The translations under genes were made by a program, and so were the position numbers. Positions 25,019-32,847 of a DNA stretch of 39,236 bases are shown in pieces. The notes under the pieces were generated by a model. It made no database searches. It was not told where the DNA came from and worked only from the letters and a program-made list of their open reading frames with translations. The stretch comes from DSUN01 sp035527715 (GTDB lineage: Bacteria; Planctomycetota; PUPC01; DSUN01): positions 1 through 39,236 of the forward strand of contig DATKZY010000134.1 in NCBI GenBank assembly GCA_035527715.1, given 5' to 3'. Each line of letters begins with the position of its first letter. Positions within the stretch are counted from its first letter, which is position 1.

Positions 25019-26560
25019 TCATGGGCTGGCCAGATTGCAGGAAATGGCCTGTAGTTCCTCCACCATCTTGGCCGAGCGGGCGACGCGGGGGATTTTGTGC
25101 TGCCCGCCGAGCTGGCCGTGGCGGCGAGCCCACTCGTAGAACGTGCCAGAGGCGAGGACCACCAGTTCGGGCGGCCGCATCGCGTAGTCGTGCTCACGGT
25201 GGGTCTTGTAGTCGAGGTTCTTCTCGCACAGGACGGCATCCACACGGGCCGTGAAGTCGGCAGGCGGGGGCGGGGACCCGTCGAACTCGACGAGCCACTG
25301 GTGGACGCCGCGCGGCTCGGCCACGGTGGGGAGGACGGTGGCGACGGTGAACTCGCGCACGGTGGCACCCGTGGCGCGGCACGCCGCGGCCATCGCCTGC
25401 TCGATCTCGCCGCCGATGACGTGTTCGCCCATGTCGTTGAGGGTGAGGCGGGTGCGGCCCGAGACGACGAGCTTCGGGGGACGCACCGAGGTGAACCGCA
25501 CGATGTCGCCCACGTCGTAGGCCCAGATGCCCGAGCACGTGCTCAGCAGCATGGCGTAGTCCCTGCCTGTCTCCACCTGGTCGAGTGTGAGGCGCGTGGG
25601 GTGCGGGCCGTCGAGCTCCTCGACGGGCACGAACTCATAGAAGGTGCCGGCGTCCACCTCGAGGAGCATGCTCGGGTCGGCCTGGCTGTCCTGGATGGCG
25701 TTCATCCCGCCCTCGGAGGAGGAATAGGTGTCCACGTAGGCGATGGGGCGGCCGATGATCTCCTTGAACTGTGCGCGGTAGGGCTCGAAGGCCATGCCGA
25801 AGTGCACGAAGACCCGGAGCTGGGGCCAGACGTCGCTCACCGTGCGGACGTGGGGGCCGAGCTCCTCGCGGCCGACGTCCACCAGGCGGCGGAAGAGGAG
25901 CAGGGTCCACGACGGCAGGCCGACGAGCACGCGGATGGGGCTGCGGAGGTAGCGGCGGGCGAGGGTTTCGACCTTCTGCTCCCAGTCGGGGATGCTGGCG
26001 ACGTCGAACTCGGGCAGGCGATAGCGATGGGCGATGCGCGGGATGTGGCGGGCCATGATGCCGCTGGAGTCGCCTTGGAAGCACTTGCCGCGCCGCTCGA
26101 GGGTGGGCGAGCCGCCGAAGTAGAGGGTCTTGCCGCCCAGGATGCCGGCGTCGGGCGCCTGGCGCTGGCAGAGGGCCATGAGCGTGAGGCCCGAGCGGAA
26201 GTTGGCCTTGATGGCCTCGCGCGAGACGGGCAGGGCCTTGCAGGTTTCGGACGCGGTGCCCGACGAGAGGGCGAAGAAGCGAATGTGGCCGGGCCAGCAC
26301 ACGTTGCGTGCGCCGTCGAACGCCTTGTGCCACAGGGGCGCCATCTCCTCGTAGCGGCAGACGGGCACGGCCTGCTGGTAGTCGCGCACGCTGCGGATGC
26401 CCGCGTAGCCGTGGGCCCGCCCCCACTCGGTGTCGGCCGCCCGCCGCACCAGGCGCAGGAGCAGGCGCTCCTGGACCTCCGCGGGGTGAGCGAGGGACCG
26501 CTCGACCTGGCCGAGCCGGCGCTCGAGGAGCTTGCGAGCGAGCCAGCGAATGGCGCCCAT
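25019..26560 (-). CDS. GH3-family acyl-adenylating enzyme, copy 1
   Basis: 513 aa from ATG 26560, with AGGAAGGA just upstream. It has the three ATP-binding motifs of the GH3 (auxin-responsive) family: SSGT at 99-102, YSSSE at 279-283 and YDVGD at 348-352. GH3 enzymes adenylate a carboxylate and pass the acyl group to an amine or thiol; bacterial members are not well characterised. The neighbours suggest fatty-acid activation for a sphingolipid-like product (inference). Copy 2 follows upstream on the same strand with the same motif spacing. Each copy is divergent from an SPT start, though this one now faces only a truncated SPT fragment. Confidence 0.9.
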   Translation of the reverse strand: MGAIRWLARKLLERRLGQVERSLAHPAEVQERLLLRLVRRAADTEWGRAHGYAGIRSVRDYQQAVPVCRYEEMAPLWHKAFDGARNVCWPGHIRFFALSSGTASETCKALPVSREAIKANFRSGLTLMALCQRQAPDAGILGGKTLYFGGSPTLERRGKCFQGDSSGIMARHIPRIAHRYRLPEFDVASIPDWEQKVETLARRYLRSPIRVLVGLPSWTLLLFRRLVDVGREELGPHVRTVSDVWPQLRVFVHFGMAFEPYRAQFKEIIGRPIAYVDTYSSSEGGMNAIQDSQADPSMLLEVDAGTFYEFVPVEELDGPHPTRLTLDQVETGRDYAMLLSTCSGIWAYDVGDIVRFTSVRPPKLVVSGRTRLTLNDMGEHVIGGEIEQAMAAACRATGATVREFTVATVLPTVAEPRGVHQWLVEFDGSPPPPADFTARVDAVLCEKNLDYKTHREHDYAMRPPELVVLASGTFYEWARRHGQLGGQHKIPRVARSAKMVEELQAISCNLASP

Positions 26561-26603
26561 GGCGTCCTTCCTGCCGTGACCCTGGGCCTCCCCGCAGGGC
26601 AAC

Positions 26604-26631
26604 ATGATAGCGCGCGGGCGCTTTTCTGCAA
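26604..26631 (-). promoter_or_regulatory. Promoter of GH3 copy 1
   Basis: On the minus strand, TTGCAG (26631-26626), 16 nt, TATCAT (26609-26604). The same arrangement precedes copy 2 at 28652-28679, which supports it. Confidence 0.5.
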
Positions 26632-26880
26632 CCGGCTCTGCGTTGCGGCGGCCATGTGTGTATCCTATGCAACCCTGCAGCGGCGGTGCGCCGCTGGGCC
26701 AGCGGGGCCGAATGTGCCCAGGAGGCGCCCGCGGCGTGTCGAGCGGCGCCTCGGGCGCGGCCCGCGCGCCCGGCGTCGGCTACGAGTGACAGAGGGTTCT
26801 TGGATACAGAAGAGTCGGTAAAGGTGGCCGATATTTTCGAGCGTTGCAGGCGGTTCCGCGAGGAACAGCGCAGCGGCTGT
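26625..26880. repeat. Duplicated SPT leader, copy 1
   Basis: This block matches 28673-28925 at high nucleotide identity by eye: the GH3 -35 region, the CATGTGTGTAT segment, two conserved hairpins, and the first SPT codons. Similarity stops after the SPT N-terminal codons, near 26877. Confidence 0.8.
26824..26877 (+). pseudogene. Truncated 5' end of an SPT-like gene
   Basis: From GTG 26824, about 18 codons (VADIFERCRRFREEQRS) match the start of the intact SPT-like gene at 28872 (VADIFDKCRRFREEQRS). After that the sequence is unrelated and holds a strong hairpin. It marks the breakpoint of a duplication of the GH3-SPT unit; the rest of this SPT copy is absent. Confidence 0.8.
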
Positions 26881-26901
26881 GGCTGGCCCCGGTCGTGGGC
26901 A

Positions 26902-26944
26902 GCCCTGCGTGGCTGCCCAGTGGAAGAGGGCAGCCACACAGGGC
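26902..26944. terminator. 17-bp hairpin after the truncated SPT fragment
   Basis: Arms 26902-26918 and 26928-26944 are reverse complements with one G-T type mismatch and a 9-nt loop. There is no T-run, so termination is uncertain; it could be an insertion footprint. Confidence 0.4.
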
Positions 26945-26968
26945 CGCCCCTGCATCATGCGTCACGGG

Positions 26969-28552
26969 TCACGAGCCCGCCGTCCATGCAGGCAGGGCGA
27001 CGCTGGGCGGCTCGGCGTGCGCAATGTCGCGCGAGAGGGCGCACAGCTCATCCACCATCTCTTGCGAGAGTGCGACGCGAGGGGTCTTGCGCTGGCCGCC
27101 GAGGCGTCCGTGGCGCCGCGCCCATTCGTAAAAGGTGCCGGGCGCCAGGGCCACGAGCACGGGCGGCCGCATCAGGTAGTCGCGCTCGCGGTGAATCTTG
27201 TAGTCGAGGTTCTTCTCGAGCAGGTTCGCGTCAATCTGGGCGAGGAAGCGATCGAGGGGAGGAGGCGTTCCCTCGAACTCCACGAGCCACTGGTGGGTCC
27301 CGCGCGCCTCGTGGGCGGTGGGGATGAGGGTGTGGACGGTGAATTCGCGGACGGTGGCTCCGGTGGCGGCGCCGGCTCGGGCGAGGGCCATCTCGATCTC
27401 GGCCCCGAGCACGTGCTCGCCCAGGCGGTGAAGCGTCAGGCGGGTGCGGCCGGCGAAGAGCAGCTTGGGCGGCCGCAGCGAGGTGAAGCGCACGATGTCG
27501 CCCACGTCGTAGGCCCACATGCCCGAGCAGCAGGTGAGGATGACCGCGTAGTCGCGGTCCGTCTCCACGTCGCGGAGCGTCAGGCGGGTCGGCTGCGGGC
27601 TGTCCAGCTCGGCCAGGGGCACGAACTCGTAGAACGTCCCGATGTCCACCTCCATCACCATGCCGGGGTCGGCCTGGTCGGCCTGGATGGCGGTGAGGCC
27701 GGCCTCGGAGGAGGAATAGGTGTCCACGAAGGCGATCGGGCGGCCGACGAGGGCCTGGCACTCGGCGCGGAAGGCGTCCATGGACATGCCGAAGTGGACG
27801 AAGGCTCGGAGGCTGGGCCAGACATCGGCGACGGTGCGGACGTGCGGGCCGATCTGCTCGCGGCCCAGCTCGACGAGGCGGCGCATCAGGAAAAAGGTCC
27901 AGGTCGGCAGCCCCACGATCATGCGGACCGGCGTGCGCAGGTACGCGCGGGCAATGGCCTCCACCTTCTCCTCCCAGTCGGGGATGCTGGCGATCTCGAA
28001 CGACGGGAGGCGATAGCGCTGGGCGAGGCGCGGCATGTGCAGGGTGACGATGCCGCTGGCGTCGCCCTGGAAGCTCTGGCCGCGGCGCTCGAGCGTCGGC
28101 GAGCCCCCGAAGTAAAGCGTCTTGCCGCCCAGCACGTCGCCGTCGGGCACCTGGCGCTGCACCCGGCCCATCAGGGTGACGCCGGAGCGGAGGTTGGCCC
28201 GGATGGCCTCGCGCGAGATGGGCAGGGCCTTGCAGGTCTCGGTGGTGGTGCCGCTGGACATGGTGAAGTAGCGGATGTGGCCGGGCCAGGTGACGTCCCG
28301 GGCTCCGTCGAAGGCCCGGTGCCAGATGGGCGCCATCTCCTCGTAGCGGCAGATGGGCACGGCGCGCTGGTAGTCGCGCACGCTGCGGATGCCCGCGTAG
28401 CCGTGGGCCCGCCCCCACTCGGTGTCGGCCGCCCGCCGCAGCAGGCGGAAGAGCAGGCGCTCCTGCGTGGCGGCGGGGTGGGCGAGCGCGCGCTCGACCT
28501 GCCGCAACCTCCACTCGAGGGCCTTGCGCAACACCCAGCTCACGGCGCCCAT
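26969..28552 (-). CDS. GH3-family acyl-adenylating enzyme, copy 2
   Basis: 527 aa from ATG 28552, aligned residue for residue with copy 1 over the first 350 residues. It keeps SSGT (99-102), YSSSE (279-283) and YDVGD (348-352). The two copies are clearly paralogues, diverged across the protein while their upstream regions stayed more alike. This copy faces the intact SPT-like gene across a shared divergent promoter region. The C-terminal tail is about 14 residues longer than copy 1 and Pro/Ala-rich. Two copies may activate different acids or be redundant. Confidence 0.9.
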   Translation of the reverse strand: MGAVSWVLRKALEWRLRQVERALAHPAATQERLLFRLLRRAADTEWGRAHGYAGIRSVRDYQRAVPICRYEEMAPIWHRAFDGARDVTWPGHIRYFTMSSGTTTETCKALPISREAIRANLRSGVTLMGRVQRQVPDGDVLGGKTLYFGGSPTLERRGQSFQGDASGIVTLHMPRLAQRYRLPSFEIASIPDWEEKVEAIARAYLRTPVRMIVGLPTWTFFLMRRLVELGREQIGPHVRTVADVWPSLRAFVHFGMSMDAFRAECQALVGRPIAFVDTYSSSEAGLTAIQADQADPGMVMEVDIGTFYEFVPLAELDSPQPTRLTLRDVETDRDYAVILTCCSGMWAYDVGDIVRFTSLRPPKLLFAGRTRLTLHRLGEHVLGAEIEMALARAGAATGATVREFTVHTLIPTAHEARGTHQWLVEFEGTPPPLDRFLAQIDANLLEKNLDYKIHRERDYLMRPPVLVALAPGTFYEWARRHGRLGGQRKTPRVALSQEMVDELCALSRDIAHAEPPSVALPAWTAGS

Positions 28553-28651
28553 TGGCTTTGCTCCGCGTCGGGCCGCGGCAGGGAAAGACGGCGTTCCCAC
28601 CTTCCCGACTGCCGGCGTTTCCGGCGCCGGACACGGCAACCGGGAAGCCAA

Positions 28652-28679
28652 ATGATAGCGCTCGCGTGCTTTTTTGCAA
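28652..28679 (-). promoter_or_regulatory. Promoter of GH3 copy 2
   Basis: On the minus strand, TTGCAA (28679-28674), 16 nt, TATCAT (28657-28652), conserved with copy 1. Confidence 0.55.
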
Positions 28680-28696
28680 CCGGCTTTGCGTTGCGG

Positions 28697-28871
28697 CGGC
28701 CATGTGTGTATGATATGCAGCCTCCCAGCGGCGGCGCGCCGCTGGGCCGGCGGGGCCGAATGCGCCCAGGAGGCGCCCGCGGCGTGTCGAGCGGCGCCTC
28801 GGGCACGGCCCGCGCGCCCGGCGTCGGCTGCGAGCGACAGAGGGTCTGTGGATACAGAGGAATCGGTAACG
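28697..28871 (+). promoter_or_regulatory. Conserved promoter and structured leader of the SPT-like gene
   Basis: A TATGAT -10 follows the conserved CATGTGTG segment. The leader then forms two hairpins present in both copies: one with arms CAGCGGC and GCCGCTG, and one with arms GAGGCGCC and GGCGCCTC. A GAGGA site at 28857-28861 precedes GTG 28872. Conservation between duplicates suggests a cis-acting role; a young duplication is the alternative. Confidence 0.5.
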
Positions 28872-30110
28872 GTGGCCGACATTTTCGACAAATGCAGGCG
28901 GTTCCGCGAAGAGCAGCGGAGCGTGTTGCATGAGGACCTGCCGATCGCCGAGCGCGTCATCTTCGGCGTCTCGCCCATCGAGAACGCCGGGCCGTGGATC
29001 GAGTTCGATGGGCGGCGCATGCTCCAGTTCTCCACCAACGACTACCTGGGCATGAGCGTGCACCCCGAGGTGCGCGCGGCGGCGGCCGCGGCCGCCGCGA
29101 AGCACGGCGTGAGCGCGCCCATGGGCGCCCGGCCCCTCACCGGCACCGTCGAGCTGCACCTGGAGTTCGAGCGCCGCATCGCCGAGTTCAAGCGCACCGA
29201 GGCCGCCCTCAGCTTCACCATGGGCGCCGGCGCCATGCTCGGCGCCATCGCCTGCCTGGCCCGGCCCCACGATCTCCTGATCATGGACCAGCTCGCCCAC
29301 GCCAGCCTCGTGTGCGGCGCCCGCATCGCCGGCGCCACCATCAAGTACTTCAAGCACAACGACCCCGGGAGCCTCGAGCGCGTGCTGAAGCGCTGCGACC
29401 CTACGAAGCCCAAGATGATCGTGGTGGACGGCGTGTACAGCATGAACGGCGATATCGCGCCGCTGCGGGAGATCTGCGACCTCCGCGACCGTTACGGCGC
29501 GCGCGTGTTCATGGACGACGCGCACGGGCACGGCGTGTGCGGCGACCACGGCCGCGGCGCCGCCGAGATGCTGGGCGTCGAGGACCGCATTGACCTCCAC
29601 GCCGGCACCTTCTCGAAGGCCTTCGGCACCTACGGCGGCTTCATCGCCGGCCCCAAGGAGGTCGTCTTCTACGTCCGCTGCCTCGCCCCCACCATCCTCT
29701 TCACCAAGGCGGCGCCCGCCTGCGTCGTCGCCGCCACGATGAAGTCCATCGAACTCGTCCGCAAGGCCCACGACCGCCGCAGGAAGGTGTGGGACAACGC
29801 GCGCTACCTCCAGACCCTCCTGCGCCAGCGCGGCTTCGAGGTCGGCGACACCCAGACCCCCATCACCCCCATCCGCCTGGGCGACAGTTGTGCCGTCCAC
29901 TGCGCCGACATCCTTCGCCGCAAGTACAACGTCTGGGTCTCCGCCGTCGTCTACCCCGCCGTCCGCCGCGGCAACGGCATCATCCGCGTCATCCCCACCG
30001 CCCTCCACGAGCACTCGGACATTGACCACCTCGTGACCTCGCTCGAGGCGGCCCGCGAGGAGTTCAACTCCATGGCCGCTGCCCGCGCGGCCGCCGCCGC
30101 GGCGAAGTAG
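28872..30110 (+). CDS. Serine palmitoyltransferase-like alpha-oxoamine synthase
   Basis: 412 aa from GTG 28872, about 10 nt after GAGGA; an in-frame GTG at 28848 is the alternative. Type-I-fold PLP enzyme: H143 (stacking His in DQLAHAS), D215/H218 in DDAHGHG, and the Schiff-base K249 in GTFSKAFGTYGGF. The GTFSK-x5-GGF form is that of SPT rather than of BioF or KBL, which usually read LGKA. SPT condenses an acyl thioester with serine to give 3-ketosphinganine. Early NDYLGMSVHPEV and PLTGTVELHLEFE fit the family. Divergent from GH3 copy 2. KBL/BioF activity on another amino acid is possible. Confidence 0.85.
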   Translation: MADIFDKCRRFREEQRSVLHEDLPIAERVIFGVSPIENAGPWIEFDGRRMLQFSTNDYLGMSVHPEVRAAAAAAAAKHGVSAPMGARPLTGTVELHLEFERRIAEFKRTEAALSFTMGAGAMLGAIACLARPHDLLIMDQLAHASLVCGARIAGATIKYFKHNDPGSLERVLKRCDPTKPKMIVVDGVYSMNGDIAPLREICDLRDRYGARVFMDDAHGHGVCGDHGRGAAEMLGVEDRIDLHAGTFSKAFGTYGGFIAGPKEVVFYVRCLAPTILFTKAAPACVVAATMKSIELVRKAHDRRRKVWDNARYLQTLLRQRGFEVGDTQTPITPIRLGDSCAVHCADILRRKYNVWVSAVVYPAVRRGNGIIRVIPTALHEHSDIDHLVTSLEAAREEFNSMAAARAAAAAAK

Positions 30111-30149
30111 CAACACCCGGCCCAGAAGTCCCGGAAGAGAGTCCCGCCT

Positions 30150-31514
30150 TCAGGCGATTCCGGCTTGCCGCGCCTTCAGCTCGATGGCGGTTTCGTAGAG
30201 CTCCACGCGGTCCCCGGCCTTTCCCACACGCACGGAGGAGCGAACGATGCTCGAGCCGGTCCGCTTCGTGCGGACGCGGTGGAGGGCCACGGTGTCGAAC
30301 CCGCAGCCCTCGGCGATCTGGGCGAGGAGGCGGTCGGTCTGGAGCTCGATCCCCTGAAGAATGTTGTTCCCGATGACCACCACCATCGTGCCGCCAGGCT
30401 TCATCACCCGCTTGGCCGCGCGGCAGAAGGCCAGGCAGTCGTTGAAGTAGGAGGCTGCGTAGTTCGCCCAGCCGCTGCCCCCATAGATCCCCTTCTCGGG
30501 GTTCCGCCCCCGCAGGTCCTCGAGCGCCTCTGCCAGGCCGTCGCACGTCGCCTCCAGCTCGATCCGCGGCCCCGACCGCACGGTCTGCCAGAACTTGCCG
30601 AAGCTCACCTGCTCCATCTCTGCCAACTGCGACCGCTTCTCCACCAGTCCCAGCCAGAACAGGTGCGGGCGCGTGTTGCGGATGTAGTGATAGTTGTTCA
30701 GGTACGGCGGCGAGGTGATGAGGAAGTCCACCGTTCCCACGCCCGCCTGTTCGTAATGGGTCAGGAAGGAGTCCGCGAGCACCCTTGCCTTGGGCTTCCA
30801 GCCGAGCGAACCGGCCCGGAGCTGCGCCTGGACCATGTCCTTCAGCATCTCGTCGAGCTTGCTGGCGAGGATTCCTGCCACGTCGGCATCCAGGATGTCG
30901 TCCTTGCCTGCCGACGCCCGGCGCCCCAGGCTCGGCTCATACGAGTAGTTGGAGAAGCCCACCATCACCGCCCCGAGCGCCACGCGGAACACGTCGCGGA
31001 GCCAGGGTGTCGCATCTTCATTTCGCGCCCGGCGGCCCGGCGCCAAATGAAGATGCGACACCCGGGCGATGAAGTCGAGGACGTGCAGCACCTTGCGCTC
31101 GACCGCAGGGCTGAAGAAGGGGACGCGACTGGAGAACTCGCGGGGCGGCTGCGCCTTCGGCGCACGGCGGGCGCTGTCCGCCATCCGCTCGCGGAACGCT
31201 CGCAACGCGCGCTGGAACAGGTTCAGATCGTACATCAAGCAGCTCATCTTCGTGCGGCAGACGAGTGCGGCGTACGGGTTGATCTCAAAGCCCACCGAGT
31301 TGTGGCCCCGCTCCACGGCCTCGACCAGCGTCGTCCCCACGCCCGCGAAGGGATCGAGGACGAGGATGTCGGCGGGATCCCTGTCGCTCGCCGCCTCCAG
31401 CACGCTGCCGACGAAGGAGGAGGAGAAGCCCGCAATCCAGGGCACCCAGCGGTGCAGCGGCTCCGTGCGGTTCTGCGTGAAGGCCGTGTCTCCAAGACCC
31501 GATCCGTCTCTCAT
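30150..31514 (-). CDS. Orphan DNA methyltransferase (N4-cytosine/N6-adenine type)
   Basis: 454 aa from ATG 31514, with AAGAGGGAG upstream. The AdoMet motif DPFAGVGTT is at 54-62 and the catalytic TSPPY at 267-271; SPPY is most often linked to N4-cytosine, but N6-adenine cannot be excluded. No restriction gene is adjacent. Residues 152-170 (VSHLHL...NEDATP) are encoded by a perfect palindromic element at 31005-31063 inserted in frame between the two motifs, where it probably forms a tolerated loop. The gene lies between SPT and GNAT genes but is probably unrelated to them. RNA methylation is less likely. Confidence 0.85.
   Translation of the reverse strand: MRDGSGLGDTAFTQNRTEPLHRWVPWIAGFSSSFVGSVLEAASDRDPADILVLDPFAGVGTTLVEAVERGHNSVGFEINPYAALVCRTKMSCLMYDLNLFQRALRAFRERMADSARRAPKAQPPREFSSRVPFFSPAVERKVLHVLDFIARVSHLHLAPGRRARNEDATPWLRDVFRVALGAVMVGFSNYSYEPSLGRRASAGKDDILDADVAGILASKLDEMLKDMVQAQLRAGSLGWKPKARVLADSFLTHYEQAGVGTVDFLITSPPYLNNYHYIRNTRPHLFWLGLVEKRSQLAEMEQVSFGKFWQTVRSGPRIELEATCDGLAEALEDLRGRNPEKGIYGGSGWANYAASYFNDCLAFCRAAKRVMKPGGTMVVVIGNNILQGIELQTDRLLAQIAEGCGFDTVALHRVRTKRTGSSIVRSSVRVGKAGDRVELYETAIELKARQAGIA
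31005..31063 (-). mobile_element. In-frame palindromic element, copy A
   Basis: Arms 31005-31023 (GGGTGTCGCATCTTCATTT) and 31045-31063 are perfect 19-bp reverse complements around a 21-nt loop. The element lies inside the methyltransferase gene and adds no stop. Copy B at 36136-36192 has matching arms, the same loop length and the same reading phase. Confidence 0.8.
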
Positions 31515-31596
31515 GTGCACTCCCTCTTCGTGACCCTGGTGGGCCAAGCCGCCAACCTGTCCAGCATTCCCCGTATTCTGGCGCATGGGGGGAGGT

Positions 31597-31625
31597 TTGA
31601 CAAGCGGCTGCGCTCCCGCTACACT
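31597..31625 (+). promoter_or_regulatory. Promoter of the GNAT gene pair
   Basis: TTGACA (31597-31602), 17 nt, TACACT (31620-31625), about 47 bp before ATG 31672. Very close to consensus. Confidence 0.65.
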
Positions 31626-31671
31626 CGCGGCGGATGTCGTCCATAGCCCCTCAGGCTGTCAGGAGCGGACC

Positions 31672-32838
31672 ATGCAGGCCGCCGGGGACGCAGACCCTTC
31701 GAGCCCCGTCCAGGTGCGCGAGGCCATCACGCGGTCCGAGCGCCGCGCCTTCCTCCGCCTGCCCTGGCGGCTCTATCGCGGCGACCCCAACTGGGTGCCG
31801 CCGCTGCTGTCGAGCGCGGCCCGCACGCTCGACGCGAAGCGAAACCCCTTCTACCAGCACGCCGAGAGCCGCCTCTACCTGGCCTGGCGCGGGCGACGCC
31901 TCGTCGGCCGCGTCATCGCCACCGTGGACCGCAACTACAACGAGTACCACAACGACACGATGGGCTTCTGGGGCTTCTTCGAGTGCGAGAACGACCCCGA
32001 GGCGGCCAAGGCTCTGCTCGACCAGGCGGCCGACGACCTGCGTTCCCGCGGCATGACCCAGATGATGGGCCCGATGAACCCCTCGACCAACGGCGAGTGC
32101 GGCATCCTCGTCGAGGGCCTCGGAATGCCCCCCGCCATCCTCATGCCCTACAACCCGCCCTACTACCCCGCCCTCATCGCCCAGGCCGGCCTGGAAGGGG
32201 TCAAGGACCTCCTGGCGTACCTCCTGACCTCGGAGCGCCTGACGCCCGACTGCGAGCAGTCGCAGCGCGCCGAGCGCCTGGTGGCGCTCATCCGGCGACG
32301 CTACCCCGGCCTCCGCGTCCGCAACCTGTGCTGGGAGACCTACGCGGCCGACGTGCTCACCCTCGGCCGCATCCTGAACGCCGCGCGGCGCGGCAACTGG
32401 GGCTTCGTGCCAACCACCGAGGCGGAACTCCGCGCCATGGCGCGCGACATGAAGCCCATCGTGGACCGCCGGATGGTCTTCATTGCGGAGCTGGACGGCC
32501 AGCCCGTGGCCTGCCTGGTGGCCCTCCCGGACGTCAACCCGATTCTGCGGCGGTGCAACGGGCGGCTGCTGCCCTTTGGCTGGCTGCGGCTGCTCCTGGG
32601 GCGCCGCTCGCTGCGCCAAGTGCGGCTCTTCGGCACCGCCATCCTCGAGGAATGCCGCCACGTCGGCATCGCTCACGTCCTCTTCAGCGAGGCCCTCCGC
32701 AGCTTCCGCCAGTGCGGCTACCAGGCCGCCGAGCTCTCCTGGGTCGCTGAGGGCAACCTCAACTCCACGCTGGCCATCGAGCAGTTCCTCAAAGCCGAGC
32801 GCTACAAGCGCTACCGCATCTACGGCCGTCCACTCTAG
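31672..32838 (+). CDS. GNAT-like acyltransferase of the DPNWVPPL type, copy 1
   Basis: 388 aa from ATG 31672; AGGAG lies 6 nt upstream. Residues about 15-50 carry RAFLRLPWRLYRGDPNWVPPLL, then HAESRLYLAWR, NEYHNDTMGFWGFFECENDPEAA, GMTQMMGPMNPSTN, and ILMPYNPPYYPALI; the C-terminal part has a second GNAT-like half ending in AELSWVAEGNLNS. This large bacterial family has a GNAT fold and resembles the bacterial ceramide synthase type (bCerS, the N-acyltransferase of Caulobacter sphingolipid synthesis) as I recall it. With SPT-like and CerR-like genes nearby, an amide-forming acyltransferase is a fair inference, not proof. Confidence 0.85.
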   Translation: MQAAGDADPSSPVQVREAITRSERRAFLRLPWRLYRGDPNWVPPLLSSAARTLDAKRNPFYQHAESRLYLAWRGRRLVGRVIATVDRNYNEYHNDTMGFWGFFECENDPEAAKALLDQAADDLRSRGMTQMMGPMNPSTNGECGILVEGLGMPPAILMPYNPPYYPALIAQAGLEGVKDLLAYLLTSERLTPDCEQSQRAERLVALIRRRYPGLRVRNLCWETYAADVLTLGRILNAARRGNWGFVPTTEAELRAMARDMKPIVDRRMVFIAELDGQPVACLVALPDVNPILRRCNGRLLPFGWLRLLLGRRSLRQVRLFGTAILEECRHVGIAHVLFSEALRSFRQCGYQAAELSWVAEGNLNSTLAIEQFLKAERYKRYRIYGRPL

Positions 32839-32847
32839 GAGCGGACC

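Noticed and set aside
26879..28933. Long plus-strand frame over GH3 copy 2
   Set aside because: Antisense to a protein with all three GH3 motifs; composition is shadow-like.
30150..31514. Restriction-modification system
   Set aside because: No endonuclease-like gene lies on either side; the neighbours are SPT-like and GNAT genes.
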